The notes: generated by a model not told the origin, from the sequence alone. Counted from the first letter of the stretch, positions 24,879-34,337 are shown. The stretch: DNA of 64,000 nucleotides from JAFGKK01 sp964521085 (GCA_964521085.1 CAZFPL010000010.1:1-64000), one strand, 5' to 3'. Numbers and translations: made by a program.

Positions 24879-26258
24879 ATGCCTTCCAAGATCCGAAGAG
24901 CGAAGAAAACCGTTCGGCGAAAAATTAAATCCAAGCGGCGGATGATCCGCCGCAGCGCCCTGCGCGTGCAGAAGGATTCCCTGGATCTTCGCGCGCTTCC
25001 GGGCCCGGAAACCATTATCCGGCGGGATCTTCCGAACGGATTGTCCGTGCTGGTGAGGGAGAATTTTCTCAGCCCGTCCGTCGTCGTCCTGGCGACAGTT
25101 TGGGCCGGAGGATTGGACGAAAGCGAGGAGCAAGCCGGCCTGGCCGCGTTGACTTCCTCATGCCTGATGCGAGGCGCCGGAGAGCGTTCGTTTCATCAGA
25201 TTTACGACCTCCTCGAATCCGCCGGAGCCACGCTTTCCTTCGGATCGGGGATGCACACCACATCCTTCTACTCGCGTTGCCTTTCGGAAGACCTGCCGAT
25301 GGTGCTCGAGTTGGCGGCGGACGCCCTGCGCCGCCCGACGTTTCCGAACGACCAGTTCGAACGTCTGCGCGGGGAATACCTCACGCACCTGACGATCCGC
25401 GAGCAGGATACCGGCGAGCGGGCGCATATGGCTTTTGCCGAGCTTGCCTATGCCGGGCACCCGTACGCGCACGACGAGGAAGGCAATGCCGGGACGATTC
25501 AAGCAATTACCCGAAACGATCTGCAAGAATTTCATGCCCGCTGTTATGGGCCGCGGAAGATGATTCTCACCGTTGCCGGCGCCGCGCACAGCGGCAAGGC
25601 CATCCATTGGATCGAAAAGTTCTTCGGCGATTGGAAGAATCCTCTCCAGGCGGAACGGCCAGCGCTCCCGGCCGCGCCGCGCATCATGAAGATGATGGAA
25701 AAGCGGGTCCCGCTGCCCGGGAAAAGCCAGGCGGATCTGGTCCTGGGGGTGCCCGGTCCGGCCCGCACGGCGACCGATTATCTTTCGGCGATGCTGGGAA
25801 ACAACATTCTGGGGGTGTTCGGCATGTACGGCCGGATCGGCGATGCGGTGCGGGAAGCGGAAGGCCTGGCGTATTATTCGATGAGCACCCTCAGCGGCGG
25901 GATGGGACCCGGCCCGTGGATGGTTCTGGCGGGAGTGAATCCGCGAAATGTGCCGCGGGCAGTGGAACTGATCCGGCGCGAGATTTCGCGCTTCACCCAG
26001 TCCAAGGTTACGCGCAGCGAACTCTCCGACAGCCAGGCCAGCATTGTCGGCCGCATGCCGCTGCAGCTGGAATCCAACGAGGGAGTGGCCGGCTCGCTGA
26101 TGAACATCGAGATGTTTACCCTGGGGCTGGATTATTACCAGCGCTTCCCGGGCTTGATCCGCGCCATCACCGCCGACCAGATCCTGGAGACGGCGCGGCA
26201 TTACCTGCACGCCGAAAAGATGGCGCTGGCCGTCGCCGGCCCGCCCGAGGGAGAGTGA
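24879..26258 (+). CDS. M16 family peptidase-like, non-catalytic partner subunit
   Basis: 459 residues, homologous fold to its neighbour (LPNGLSVLVRENFLSPSVVVLATVWAGG is the M16 entry strand), but the HxxEH motif is absent: the matching place reads GLAALTSSCL. Such zinc-less subunits pair with an active M16 chain. The N-terminus (about residues 2-30) is a very basic stretch of Arg and Lys, not typical of the family, which could bind nucleic acid or acidic membrane; a later start at the Met of MIRRSALR would remove part of it. ATG 24879 has GGAG upstream. Confidence 0.88.
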   Translation: MPSKIRRAKKTVRRKIKSKRRMIRRSALRVQKDSLDLRALPGPETIIRRDLPNGLSVLVRENFLSPSVVVLATVWAGGLDESEEQAGLAALTSSCLMRGAGERSFHQIYDLLESAGATLSFGSGMHTTSFYSRCLSEDLPMVLELAADALRRPTFPNDQFERLRGEYLTHLTIREQDTGERAHMAFAELAYAGHPYAHDEEGNAGTIQAITRNDLQEFHARCYGPRKMILTVAGAAHSGKAIHWIEKFFGDWKNPLQAERPALPAAPRIMKMMEKRVPLPGKSQADLVLGVPGPARTATDYLSAMLGNNILGVFGMYGRIGDAVREAEGLAYYSMSTLSGGMGPGPWMVLAGVNPRNVPRAVELIRREISRFTQSKVTRSELSDSQASIVGRMPLQLESNEGVAGSLMNIEMFTLGLDYYQRFPGLIRAITADQILETARHYLHAEKMALAVAGPPEGE

Positions 26259-26265
26259 CGGTACG

Positions 26266-26634
26266 ATGTTACGCGTGGGAACCGACCTGATCGAAATCGT
26301 CCGCATCGAGGAAGCCGTGCATCGTTGGGGGGAGCGCTTTTTACAAAGGATCTTTACTCCGGACGAACGCGTCACGTACAGCGAGCGGATTTCCTCCCTC
26401 GCGGCGCGGTTCGCGGCCAAGGAAGCCATTTCCAAAGCGCTCGGCACCGGCCTGATGACGGAAATCCCCTGGACCGATATTGAAGTGCTCACCGGTCCCT
26501 CCGGAGAGCCGGGTTTGCACCTCCACGGCCGCGCCCGCGAGGAGGCCGACCGGCTTGGATTGACCGAATGGACGCTCAGCCTTTCGCATTCCGGAAGCCA
26601 CGCGCTGGCGGTTGTGGTGGCGATGGGAAGATAG
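26266..26634 (+). CDS. acpS: Holo-[acyl-carrier-protein] synthase
   Basis: 122 residues of the AcpS type. It transfers the 4'-phosphopantetheine arm of CoA onto acyl carrier protein. Motifs: GTDLIEIVRIEEA with the Mg-binding Asp, then FAAKEAISKALGTG with the catalytic Glu, and a C-terminal SLSHSGSHALAVV strand. It begins 7 bp after the M16 gene, so it is probably transcribed from the ugd promoter. Confidence 0.95.
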   Translation: MLRVGTDLIEIVRIEEAVHRWGERFLQRIFTPDERVTYSERISSLAARFAAKEAISKALGTGLMTEIPWTDIEVLTGPSGEPGLHLHGRAREEADRLGLTEWTLSLSHSGSHALAVVVAMGR

Positions 26635-26668
26635 AGTTAGTAGACCGATTCGGTCCACGGAAAATGAA

Positions 26669-27205
26669 ATGACAACCTATCGATGGCAGACGCTGGGAAT
26701 CAACACCCTCGGCGGATCGGCGGTGATCGGCAGTTACATCTTGTGGCTTGCCGGACGCCCCGGCGCTGTAGACGCCCTATGGGGCGGAGTGCCCACATCG
26801 ATCCGGCCGTTCTACACCGCGGGGATGCTCCTGGCTGCGGCCGGATATTTCGCGTTCACCTATTTCCTCCTGCTTCGAATAGATCCCGCAAAGGCGAAAG
26901 TATTCGCATGCTGCGATACGCGGATATTTCATGTGTTGTATTTGGGAATTCTCATTCCTTCGGCGCTTTGGATGCCGCTGACTTTTTGGGCGATCGATCA
27001 ACAAAGCGTTTTGTTGGTTTGGGTGGTACGGGCAATATTAATTCTGGTGGCTCTCTTTTCCCTTGGATTGTTGGCGGCATTGCTCGCCACGCAGCCGCGG
27101 GAGCCGGCCTGGGCGCACGCATTGGCCGTAATCGGCGCCGCTTGCTTCTGTGTTCAAACGGTTCTTCTGGATGCGATCGTGTGGGGAATGGCGTTTGGGA
27201 TTTAA
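26669..27205 (+). CDS. Membrane protein of unknown function (about five TM)
   Basis: 178 residues with hydrophobic segments at about 8-27, 43-64, 82-101, 110-140 and 148-170. The central loop KVFACCDTRIFHVLYLG contains two adjacent Cys. I do not recognise the family. The ATG at 26669 is chosen because the upstream extension runs into the acpS gene; the ribosome site is weak (GGAAAATG region). It is the last plus-strand gene before the convergent kinase gene, whose stop is 22 bp away. Confidence 0.6.
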   Translation: MTTYRWQTLGINTLGGSAVIGSYILWLAGRPGAVDALWGGVPTSIRPFYTAGMLLAAAGYFAFTYFLLLRIDPAKAKVFACCDTRIFHVLYLGILIPSALWMPLTFWAIDQQSVLLVWVVRAILILVALFSLGLLAALLATQPREPAWAHALAVIGAACFCVQTVLLDAIVWGMAFGI

Positions 27206-27227
27206 TTATTGGAAATGGATGTGGTGA

Positions 27228-30200
27228 TTAGGGTGTAATCCCCCATAAGCGGATGGTGCCGTCAGAAGAACACGACGCAAGCAACGATCCGTCCGACGAG
27301 AAGGTTACAGCATATATTAAGTACGAATGCCCCGATAACCTGAGAATCAGCTCGCCGTTCGAAGACCTCAATAAATGGATAGTGGTGTCATAAGATCCAC
27401 TTGCGATCAATGTTCCATCCGGAGAAAAGGCAATGCCTCTTACTTCTTTGGTAAATCCTTCCACGGTTTGGAGCAGCGATCCATCGGAAACCTTCCATAA
27501 CCGCAAAGTCTTGTCATTGGATCCACTGGCAAGAAGACCCCCGTCCGGCGAGAAAGCCACGCTATTGATCCAGTTCGTATGCCCTTTCAGCTCGTGAATC
27601 AGGGTTCCATCCGGAATCCGCCAAAGACGGATGGTTTTATCTCTCGAGCCGCTGGCCACCATCGTTCCATCCGGGGAGAAGGCCACCGTTTCCACTCTAT
27701 CGGCATGCCCCTCGAGTATGCGTAGCAATGACCCGTCGGAAACCCGCCACAAACGGACGGTGTTATCGCACGATCCGGTTGCCAGCAGGGTCCCGTCCGG
27801 CGAGAAAGCAATGCTGGTCAATCCGCACGTATGTCCCGAAAGGGTGAGAAGCGGCGCCCCGTCGGCAACCCGCCACAGGCGCGCGGTCCCATCCCAAGAC
27901 CCGCTGGCCAGCATCGTCCCGTCCGGCGAGAAAGCCACGCCGGATACCGTGGCCGAATGTCCCTCCAAGGATAGCCGTGTAGTCCCATCGGACACCTGCA
28001 AAACGGTAACGGTCGACCCCGGCATCCCGCCATAGGCTAAAAGTGTTACATCCGGTGAAAAGGCTATTGTGTAAATATAATTCGAATAGCTCTCGAAAGC
28101 ATGGATCATAACGCCATCGGATATCTGCCATAAACGCGCGATCCTGTCGGAGCCGACACTCGCCAACGTTGTTCCATTTGCCGAAAACGCAAGGCTGAGA
28201 ACTGCGCCCGTATGTCCTTCCAGCGTCCTCGCCACTACGTCATCGGAAATACGCCACAATCGGATCGTTTTATCCGTCGATCCGCTTGCCAGAAGAGATC
28301 CATCCATCGAAAACGCCACGCTTTGGACCTGATCCGTATGTCCTTGCAGCGTACGCACCAGCGTTCCGTCGGACATCCGCCATAGGCGCACGGTTTTATC
28401 GAACGATCCGCTTGCCACCAGCGATCCATCCGGCGATATGGCCACGCTCATGACGTAGTTCGAATGGCCTTTCAGGGCGCGGATGGACGCCCAATCGGAG
28501 GTCCGCCACAAATGTACGGTCTTGTCGCACGACCCGGTCGCCAATACTTCTCCGTCCGGAGAGAAGGCAATGCTGAGTACGCCGCACGTATGGTCCTTCA
28601 GCGTCGCTGATAAAACGCCATCCGAAACTCTCCATATTTGAACAATCCCGTCCCAAGCTGAGCTGGCTAAATAATTTCCGTCCGGAGAAAAAGCCACGCC
28701 GGTCGGTACATTCGTATGGCCATCCATCGTCCGCAGCAACGATCCATCGGATACGCGCCACAAATGCACGACATAATTCCGCATTCCTCCAGCCAAAAGC
28801 GTGCCATCCGGAGAGAAAGCCACAAATTGGACCGAGTAGTCGGTCAGGATGAAACGGATTTCCTCTTTTGATGCCGCGTCGTACAGGTGAATGCCTGTTG
28901 TGGATGCGATTGCCAGGGTGCTGCCATCCGGAGACCAGACCGCCTGAATCAGGATGCCTTCACCCCAACGAGCCAGGCGATTTACTTCCGAGGCACTTTC
29001 CGCGGTAATGGGAAGGACGGGTTTCGGATATGGAGTGCCCGGATAAACCGGAAATCCTGGAAACGGGATTTCCGTCGGAGTGAGAGTTTTAGTGGAGGAT
29101 GATGGCGGTGTCCGTGTTGGGGTAACGGTTGGGGATGCAGTCGCCGCCAAATTACCGCCCAGGCCAATGACGCCAATCGAGATCAGGCCGATCAATCCCG
29201 CAGCAATGGCCGCCCAGCGCCATCCGCCGATCTTTTTTCTCATGGATGGACCGGCGTCCTCTCCCGATCGCCGGACGGCTTTTTGAGAACGAATGGCAGG
29301 TGAATCCTCCTGCAAGAAGGTCGCTCGGGTTTCCGTTACAGGCTTCGTTTTCGGCGCGAAAACCGGCTTGCTACCGGTTTTAATTTTTCCCTTCGATTGC
29401 CCCGCCAATACCCGCTCCAGAGCATCGATGAAGGCGTCCATATCCGGATAGCGGTCTTCCAATTTTCCGGCCAATACTTTGAGCAGCACTTTTTCGACGT
29501 TATCCGGCAAGTCGGACACATACGCCTTGGGCCTCGGCAACGGTTCCGTCGCCTGTTTGAGCATGATGGCGCTGGGGGTATCCGCCACGTACGGCTTGCG
29601 GCCGGTGACCATTTCGTAAAACACAACACCCAGCGAGTACAAATCCGATTGCGGGACGACCTTCCCGCCCCATTGTTCGGGGGCCATATACGCAGGCGTT
29701 CCGACACTAAAACCAGTTCCGGTTAACTTGGTCGACTCTTCACTTTCCAGGATGTTCGCGATCCCGAAATTGGAGAGCATCGGCTCTCCGGAGAGGGTGA
29801 TGAGAATGTTCGCCGGTTTGACGTCGCGGTGGACGATCCCCTGCCCGTGGGCGAATTGGAGTGCGCGGGCAACGGGCAACAGCAGGCGTACCGCCTCCTG
29901 CCATGGGATCGGTTTGCCCAGGATTTGCGTAAGCGTGCCGCTGGGTAGGTATTCCATGACCAGGTAGGGCGAGCCTTCGTAATCGCCGTAGTCGATCACG
30001 CCGACGATGTTGGGGTGGGATAATCTGGCGAGGGCTTTGGCTTCCCGATCGAAGCGCTTCAAGATGTTTTCGAGTTGTTCTGGCGGGAAAGCGGTTCGGC
30101 GGATTATTTTTATCGCCACGTCGCGTTCGAGGCGGGTGTCGTACGCCTTGTACACCGTTGCCATCCCGCCCTCGCCCAATTGTTCGAGGATGTGGTAGCG

Positions 30201-30230
30201 GCCGAGGGATTGACCGATGAAATTCGCCAT
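27228..30230 (-). CDS. Transmembrane Ser/Thr protein kinase-like protein with 14 WD40 repeats and an NFG motif
   Basis: 1000 residues. Residues 10-275 form a Hanks-type kinase domain: glycine loop LGEGGMATVYKA, Lys41, HRDVKPAN (134-141), APEQ and DLYSLGVV. The Mg-binding DFG is NFG here (Asn154, codon AAT at plus 29769-29771), so phosphotransfer may be weak or absent. A juxtamembrane linker leads to one membrane helix (about 337-359), a Thr/Pro linker, and then 14 WD40 repeats (about 425-1000), enough for two seven-bladed propellers facing outside. The extracellular propellers could sense a ligand or scaffold partners. GGAG precedes the ATG. Confidence 0.92.
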   Translation of the reverse strand: MANFIGQSLGRYHILEQLGEGGMATVYKAYDTRLERDVAIKIIRRTAFPPEQLENILKRFDREAKALARLSHPNIVGVIDYGDYEGSPYLVMEYLPSGTLTQILGKPIPWQEAVRLLLPVARALQFAHGQGIVHRDVKPANILITLSGEPMLSNFGIANILESEESTKLTGTGFSVGTPAYMAPEQWGGKVVPQSDLYSLGVVFYEMVTGRKPYVADTPSAIMLKQATEPLPRPKAYVSDLPDNVEKVLLKVLAGKLEDRYPDMDAFIDALERVLAGQSKGKIKTGSKPVFAPKTKPVTETRATFLQEDSPAIRSQKAVRRSGEDAGPSMRKKIGGWRWAAIAAGLIGLISIGVIGLGGNLAATASPTVTPTRTPPSSSTKTLTPTEIPFPGFPVYPGTPYPKPVLPITAESASEVNRLARWGEGILIQAVWSPDGSTLAIASTTGIHLYDAASKEEIRFILTDYSVQFVAFSPDGTLLAGGMRNYVVHLWRVSDGSLLRTMDGHTNVPTGVAFSPDGNYLASSAWDGIVQIWRVSDGVLSATLKDHTCGVLSIAFSPDGEVLATGSCDKTVHLWRTSDWASIRALKGHSNYVMSVAISPDGSLVASGSFDKTVRLWRMSDGTLVRTLQGHTDQVQSVAFSMDGSLLASGSTDKTIRLWRISDDVVARTLEGHTGAVLSLAFSANGTTLASVGSDRIARLWQISDGVMIHAFESYSNYIYTIAFSPDVTLLAYGGMPGSTVTVLQVSDGTTRLSLEGHSATVSGVAFSPDGTMLASGSWDGTARLWRVADGAPLLTLSGHTCGLTSIAFSPDGTLLATGSCDNTVRLWRVSDGSLLRILEGHADRVETVAFSPDGTMVASGSRDKTIRLWRIPDGTLIHELKGHTNWINSVAFSPDGGLLASGSNDKTLRLWKVSDGSLLQTVEGFTKEVRGIAFSPDGTLIASGSYDTTIHLLRSSNGELILRLSGHSYLIYAVTFSSDGSLLASCSSDGTIRLWGITP

Positions 30231-30296
30231 ACCGTCTCCGGAAGAATATTCAAGAAGTACAAGTTTTTAGAGAGGGCCGGTCAATTCGGGGAAAGA

Positions 30297-30330
30297 AAAA
30301 CCGAGGCGGTCTACAGGCCGCCTCGGTTTT
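30297..30330 (-). terminator. Terminator of the DEAD-box helicase gene
   Basis: A 13-bp perfect stem (30297-30309 with 30318-30330) around an 8-nt loop just after the minus-strand helicase stop; the minus strand continues with TTTTTCTTT. The stem core accgaggcgg also occurs in the hairpin at 31786-31822. Confidence 0.85.
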
Positions 30331-30333
30331 GTA

Positions 30334-31641
30334 TCACGCGGATTCGGTTATCCCGTACCGTTGTCTCCATCCCAGATGCGTTCCTTTTTGCGCCGGTGCT
30401 TTCGATTTCCGGGCGGGCGCGGTTGGGCGCGGCTCGCGCACGGCGGCCGCTTTGTAGCTCCGCGAGGCTCCGGTGCCGTGCGGTTTCCGCGATGGTGATG
30501 CCGGCCGGGGAGGCGGGGCGGCCTTGTAATCGAAGCCGTCCAGCGTCCGGCGCGGCAGCGGCTTGCGCATGATTTTTTCCAGCTCACGGATGAGCTCGCC
30601 ATCCTCGGTGGTGACGAGTGTGAAGGCGTCACCGCTGCGCTCGGCGCGGCCGGTCCGGCCGATGCGGTGGATATAGGCATCAGCGGTGTCGGGCATGTCG
30701 AAGTTGATCACGTGCGAGATGTTCTCCACATCCAGCCCGCGCGCGGCGATGTCGGTGGCGACCATGATCTGATAACGTCCGTCCTTGAAGCCGCCAAGCG
30801 CGGCCTGGCGCTGCCCCTGCGAGCGGTTGCTGTGCAGGCTGGTGACACGAAACCCTGCCTGGCCGATCTGGCGCGCGAGTTTCTCGGCGCGGTGTTTGGT
30901 GCGGGTGAAGATCAAAACGGATTCGGTGTCCGTCGAACGGAGCAACTGAATCAGCAGCGCGGATTTCAGGTGTTGCGGCACCGGATAGAGCGCGTGAGCG
31001 ACCGTGTGCACCGGCGCACGCATCCCGATCGAAATGCGCTGCGGGCGGGTCAGAGTCTGAGCCGCCAGTTGTTCGATCTCGGGCGGGAAAGTTGCGGAGA
31101 ACAGCATCGTCTGCCGCCGGGCGGGCAGGTGCGAAAGGATTCGTTTCACATCCGGCAGGAAGCCCATATCGAGCATGCGGTCGGCTTCATCCAATACGAG
31201 GACTTCGACCGAGCCGAGTTTGGCGCGGCGCTGCTGGATATGATCCAGCAGGCGGCCCGGGCAGGCGACGAGAATTTCGACGCCCGATTGGAGCGCCTGG
31301 ATTTGCGGGCCGGCGCCCACGCCGCCGTAGATGGTGGCGCTGCGCAAGCCTGTTTCCGCGCCCAGGGCACGGATGACTTCGTGGATCTGTTCGGCCAGTT
31401 CGCGCGTGGGAGTGACGATCAGCGCCCGCGTGCATTTGCGAGGGCCGCTGAGCAGCCGCTGCAGGATCGGGAGGACGAACGCGGCCGTCTTGCCGGTCCC
31501 GGTTTGTGCCGTGCCGATCAGGTCGTGCCCGGCGAGAGCCGGCGGGATGGCGCTGTTTTGGATCGGCGTCGGCGCGGTATAGCCGGCGCGTTGGATTCTC
31601 GCCATCAGGCGGGAATCCAGGTTGAACTCATGGAAATTCAC
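30334..31641 (-). CDS. DEAD-box ATP-dependent RNA helicase (RhlE/CsdA type)
   Basis: 435 residues: Q motif (FHEFNLDSRLMARIQRAGYTAP), Walker A AQTGTGKT, LDEADRMLDMGF, SAT, and RecA-2 with TDIAARGLDV and HRIGRTGR. The C-terminal about 70 residues are basic and Pro/Ala/Arg/Lys rich, a usual RNA-binding tail. Expected to remodel RNA duplexes in ribosome assembly, mRNA decay or cold growth. It sits alone between two similar hairpins. Confidence 0.95.
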   Translation of the reverse strand: MNFHEFNLDSRLMARIQRAGYTAPTPIQNSAIPPALAGHDLIGTAQTGTGKTAAFVLPILQRLLSGPRKCTRALIVTPTRELAEQIHEVIRALGAETGLRSATIYGGVGAGPQIQALQSGVEILVACPGRLLDHIQQRRAKLGSVEVLVLDEADRMLDMGFLPDVKRILSHLPARRQTMLFSATFPPEIEQLAAQTLTRPQRISIGMRAPVHTVAHALYPVPQHLKSALLIQLLRSTDTESVLIFTRTKHRAEKLARQIGQAGFRVTSLHSNRSQGQRQAALGGFKDGRYQIMVATDIAARGLDVENISHVINFDMPDTADAYIHRIGRTGRAERSGDAFTLVTTEDGELIRELEKIMRKPLPRRTLDGFDYKAAPPPRPASPSRKPHGTGASRSYKAAAVREPRPTAPARKSKAPAQKGTHLGWRQRYGITESA

Positions 31642-31785
31642 TGTTTGTCCTTTTCTTCAGAAGTCACGCGGATGTCAGGGTGTTGAGCGGGGCTCTATCA
31701 ATGACAGAAGCAACGACTGCTGAAATAGAATGGTGTAATGCGGCCATCATACAGGGTGAACCGGTAAATGTCAATTGCCGGAAGA

Positions 31786-31822
31786 AAAGACCGAGGCGTT
31801 GTTCAAGACCGCCTCGGTCTTT
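31786..31822. terminator. Terminator-like hairpin in the divergent gap helicase/LacI
   Basis: A 13-bp perfect stem (31786-31798 with 31810-31822) with an 11-nt loop. It lies 36 bp before the LacI-type gene and 144 bp before the helicase gene, which point away from each other, so it does not end either of them. T-runs are short on both sides. It may be a leftover terminator, an attenuator or an RNA stabiliser. Confidence 0.55.
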
Positions 31823-31858
31823 AGAATCGGGTAAAATCTTCAGAGATAAAAGGTAATC

Positions 31859-32896
31859 ATGGGCAGGACTTCCAAACCCTCTTCGGGAAAGATAACCATT
31901 TTGGATGTGGCCAAGAAGGCGGACGTCTCATTCGGAACCGTCTCGCGGGTCATCAACAACGACGTGCACGTTAGGCCGGCGACCCGCGAGCGAGTCTTGG
32001 AGGCAATCGACCGGCTCGGCTTTACGGCGAACCGCCATGCGCGCATCCTTGCCGGGGGAAAATCCGGCACCGTCGGGGTGTTGGCGCCGGATCTCGGCAC
32101 CGAATATATCGGGGAGATCGTGCGCGGTGTGGATGCCGAAATAGGCCTTGGCGGCTACGATCTCATCCTGTACACCACGCACCGCGACCCCGTGAAGGAA
32201 GCCGCCTACGTCGCCACCTGCCTTGACGGCATGGCGGACGGCCTGCTGTTGGTTCTGCCCCGCAATCCGTCGGATTTCATCGACCGGCTTAACCGCCGCA
32301 AATTCCCCTTCGTCTTCATCGACCACCAAGGAAGGAACGACGAATGCGCGGCGGTGGGCGCGGCCAACTGGCAGGGGGCGTACAAGGCAACCGAATATCT
32401 CATCGGCCTAGGCCATCGGCGGATTGGGTTCATCACCGGATGGAAGGATTTGGATGTCGCCCAGAACCGGTTGAATGGCTTCGAGGCGGCGCTTCGCACC
32501 CACCACATCAGCGAGGAAGCGGAACTTATCTTCGAAGGCACGTTCAACCAATCGGATGGTTACAGCGGGGGGCAGCGCTTCCTAAGCCTGACCAACCGGC
32601 CGACCGCCATTTTCGCATCGAACGATGTGATGGCAATGGGTGTGATGGACGCCGCCCGCGAACGGGGGCTGCGCGTTCCCGAGGACCTATCGGTGGTTGG
32701 GTTCGACGATATTCACCAGGCGTCGGAGGTGCATCCGGCGCTGACCACCATCCGCCAGCCGCTGGAAAAAATGGGGCGCGTGGCTTCCCAGATGCTGTTG
32801 GAGATGCTGCGCAATCCCGGATGTAAAATTGATCGCGTCGAACTCCCGACCGAATTGGTGATCCGCGATTCATGCCGAAACATTAACGCCGCTTAG
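31859..32896 (+). CDS. LacI family transcriptional regulator
   Basis: 345 residues. The helix-turn-helix ITILDVAKKADVSFGTVSRVINN (about 12-34) with the hinge helix in NRHARILAGGKSGTVGVLAP is typical, followed by a periplasmic-binding-protein-like effector domain with IFASNDVMAMGVMDAARERGLRVPEDLSVVGFDD and a final TTIRQPLEKMG. Such proteins usually bind a sugar and repress a nearby uptake or catabolic operon; no sugar transporter is in the window, so the target is unknown. The adjacent HAD phosphatase of the beta-phosphoglucomutase type is convergent to it and could be a distant hint at sugar metabolism. Confidence 0.92.
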   Translation: MGRTSKPSSGKITILDVAKKADVSFGTVSRVINNDVHVRPATRERVLEAIDRLGFTANRHARILAGGKSGTVGVLAPDLGTEYIGEIVRGVDAEIGLGGYDLILYTTHRDPVKEAAYVATCLDGMADGLLLVLPRNPSDFIDRLNRRKFPFVFIDHQGRNDECAAVGAANWQGAYKATEYLIGLGHRRIGFITGWKDLDVAQNRLNGFEAALRTHHISEEAELIFEGTFNQSDGYSGGQRFLSLTNRPTAIFASNDVMAMGVMDAARERGLRVPEDLSVVGFDDIHQASEVHPALTTIRQPLEKMGRVASQMLLEMLRNPGCKIDRVELPTELVIRDSCRNINAA

Positions 32897-33024
32897 GAGA
32901 AAATCCATTCAGCGGTGCGAACTATTATGGATAGGAATACGGAAGAAAATCGGATTGCTTAACCCCACCCCGTCGTTTTCACCCATTTATTGATTCGTCG
33001 CAATTCAGAGCCTCCGCCAGCCCA

Positions 33025-33702
33025 TCAGACGTTGCCGGTCACCCACTCCGGAAGGTTCAGGGCGGCCTGGTTCAAATTGGGAAGAATCCGCCAAGCGGCG
33101 GCAGCCGCTTCGGGCGAGGGGCGTTTCTGGTCCGGAATGACCACCACGCGCATCCCGGCGGCGCGGGCGGCGAGCACGCCCGCATCGGAATCCTCGAAGG
33201 CCAGGCACTCCAGCGGCGGGATCCCGAGCCGCTGCGCCGCAAGCAGGAACAAATCCGGCGCCGGTTTCCCACGCGCCACCTCATCCCCTCCGGCGACGAC
33301 TTCGAAGGAACCCGGCACCCCGGATATTTTCAATTTGTAGATCGCCCGCTCACGGGCGGTCGATGTGGCGACCGCCTTGCGCAGGCCGAGGGAATCCACG
33401 GCGGCGAGAAATTCATCGAGGCCCGTCTTTTTCGGGATACCCTGCGTGGCGATGATTTCATCCACCAGGGCGAGTTTTCGCGTGTAGATCGTATCATACG
33501 GTATATCCGCCCCGTACCAGTTCCGCATGACGTGGCCGACGTCGGCAACGGTAAGCCCGATGAGCTCCAGGTATTGCCTTTCCGTGATCGAAAATCCCCA
33601 TTCGGCCAGCGTCTTCTGCCATGCGACCTTCGACATCCCCTCCGTGTCGACCATCAGCCCGTCCATATCCAGGACCACGGCGCGAATCTGTGCGGCAGTC
33701 AT
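33025..33702 (-). CDS. HAD superfamily hydrolase, beta-phosphoglucomutase-like
   Basis: 225 residues: motif I VVLDMDGLMVDTE with both Asp, an alpha-helical cap (about 20-85), motif II ATST, motif III Lys in GKPAPD and motif IV FEDSDAGVLAA. This is the subgroup with phosphoglucomutase, 2-deoxyglucose-phosphate phosphatase and pyrophosphatase members. The exact substrate is not readable. The start overlaps the stop of the CDF-like gene by 4 bp (ATGA), so both are translated together. Confidence 0.88.
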   Translation of the reverse strand: MTAAQIRAVVLDMDGLMVDTEGMSKVAWQKTLAEWGFSITERQYLELIGLTVADVGHVMRNWYGADIPYDTIYTRKLALVDEIIATQGIPKKTGLDEFLAAVDSLGLRKAVATSTARERAIYKLKISGVPGSFEVVAGGDEVARGKPAPDLFLLAAQRLGIPPLECLAFEDSDAGVLAARAAGMRVVVIPDQKRPSPEAAAAAWRILPNLNQAALNLPEWVTGNV

Positions 33703-34337
33703 GTTTCCCTACACTCGCATTCCCTGCCGCGCGCCTTCTCGAACGATTCGCGCCCTTCGCGGAAGGAAAAGACCGCCAGGCCGAGCGCGCCGAGGCTGTC
33801 GAGAAATCCAAAACCGGTCAGTCCGAAGAGAACGCTCGAAGCCAGCAGGACGATCGACATGTAGATGCAGACCAACGTGCAGTTGGCATCGGCCAGGATC
33901 GGTGCGGAATTCAACCGGCGGCCGACGGAGCGTTTGGCTGCGACCAATCCGGTCATCACGGAGATCGAGATCAACGAGATCACCACGCCCCAGAATGTTG
34001 ATTCCGGAGTGCTGGCGGTGACGATATTAATGACGGCGCCGAGGACCAATCCGGCGGTGAGGAGATAGAACGCCGCGCCGGTGATCCGCAATGCGGTCAC
34101 CTCGAAGCGCGAGCGCGGCGAATCCGGATTGCGTCCGATGCGCAGGATCATCTGGGCGATTCCCGCCGCGGAAATCACCTCGATGAAGCTGTCGACACCG
34201 AAGCCGAACAGCGCGAGGGTTTCATCCTGGGCGCCGAACCCCATCGAGACAACGCCTTCGAGGATGTTGGCCGCGATGGTGAACAGGCTGAGGAAAAATG
34301 CAATTCGGAAAAGCCGGTTTGGATCTTCAGGTCCCAT
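33699..34337 (-). CDS. Cation-diffusion-facilitator-like membrane protein
   Basis: About 212 residues with five to six membrane segments. The order (an N-terminal helix pair with FGFGVDSFIEVISA, where Asp lies in TM2, and a later NSAPILADANCTLVCIYMS with His/Asp-type position in TM5 occupied by AD) recalls CDF metal exporters, but the C-terminal cytoplasmic domain is short and Cys/Glu-rich (RECECRET). Metal transport is therefore likely but not proved. The start at ATG 34337 is preferred over TTG 34364. It is divergent from the SAM riboswitch/metH unit. Confidence 0.7.
   Translation of the reverse strand: MGPEDPNRLFRIAFFLSLFTIAANILEGVVSMGFGAQDETLALFGFGVDSFIEVISAAGIAQMILRIGRNPDSPRSRFEVTALRITGAAFYLLTAGLVLGAVINIVTASTPESTFWGVVISLISISVMTGLVAAKRSVGRRLNSAPILADANCTLVCIYMSIVLLASSVLFGLTGFGFLDSLGALGLAVFSFREGRESFEKARGRECECRET

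Noticed and set aside
24879..26258. The second M16 gene as a pseudogene because HxxEH is missing
   Set aside because: Full length, intact frame and the pairing with an active M16 subunit are the normal arrangement of two-chain M16 proteases.
25158..26492. A 444-codon minus-strand frame over the second M16 gene and acpS
   Set aside because: The plus strand carries two clear conserved genes here; the minus frame has no recognisable domain.
30667..31686. A 339-codon frame antisense to the DEAD-box helicase
   Set aside because: It mirrors the helicase exactly, shows no domain or start site and is a typical GC-rich antisense shadow.
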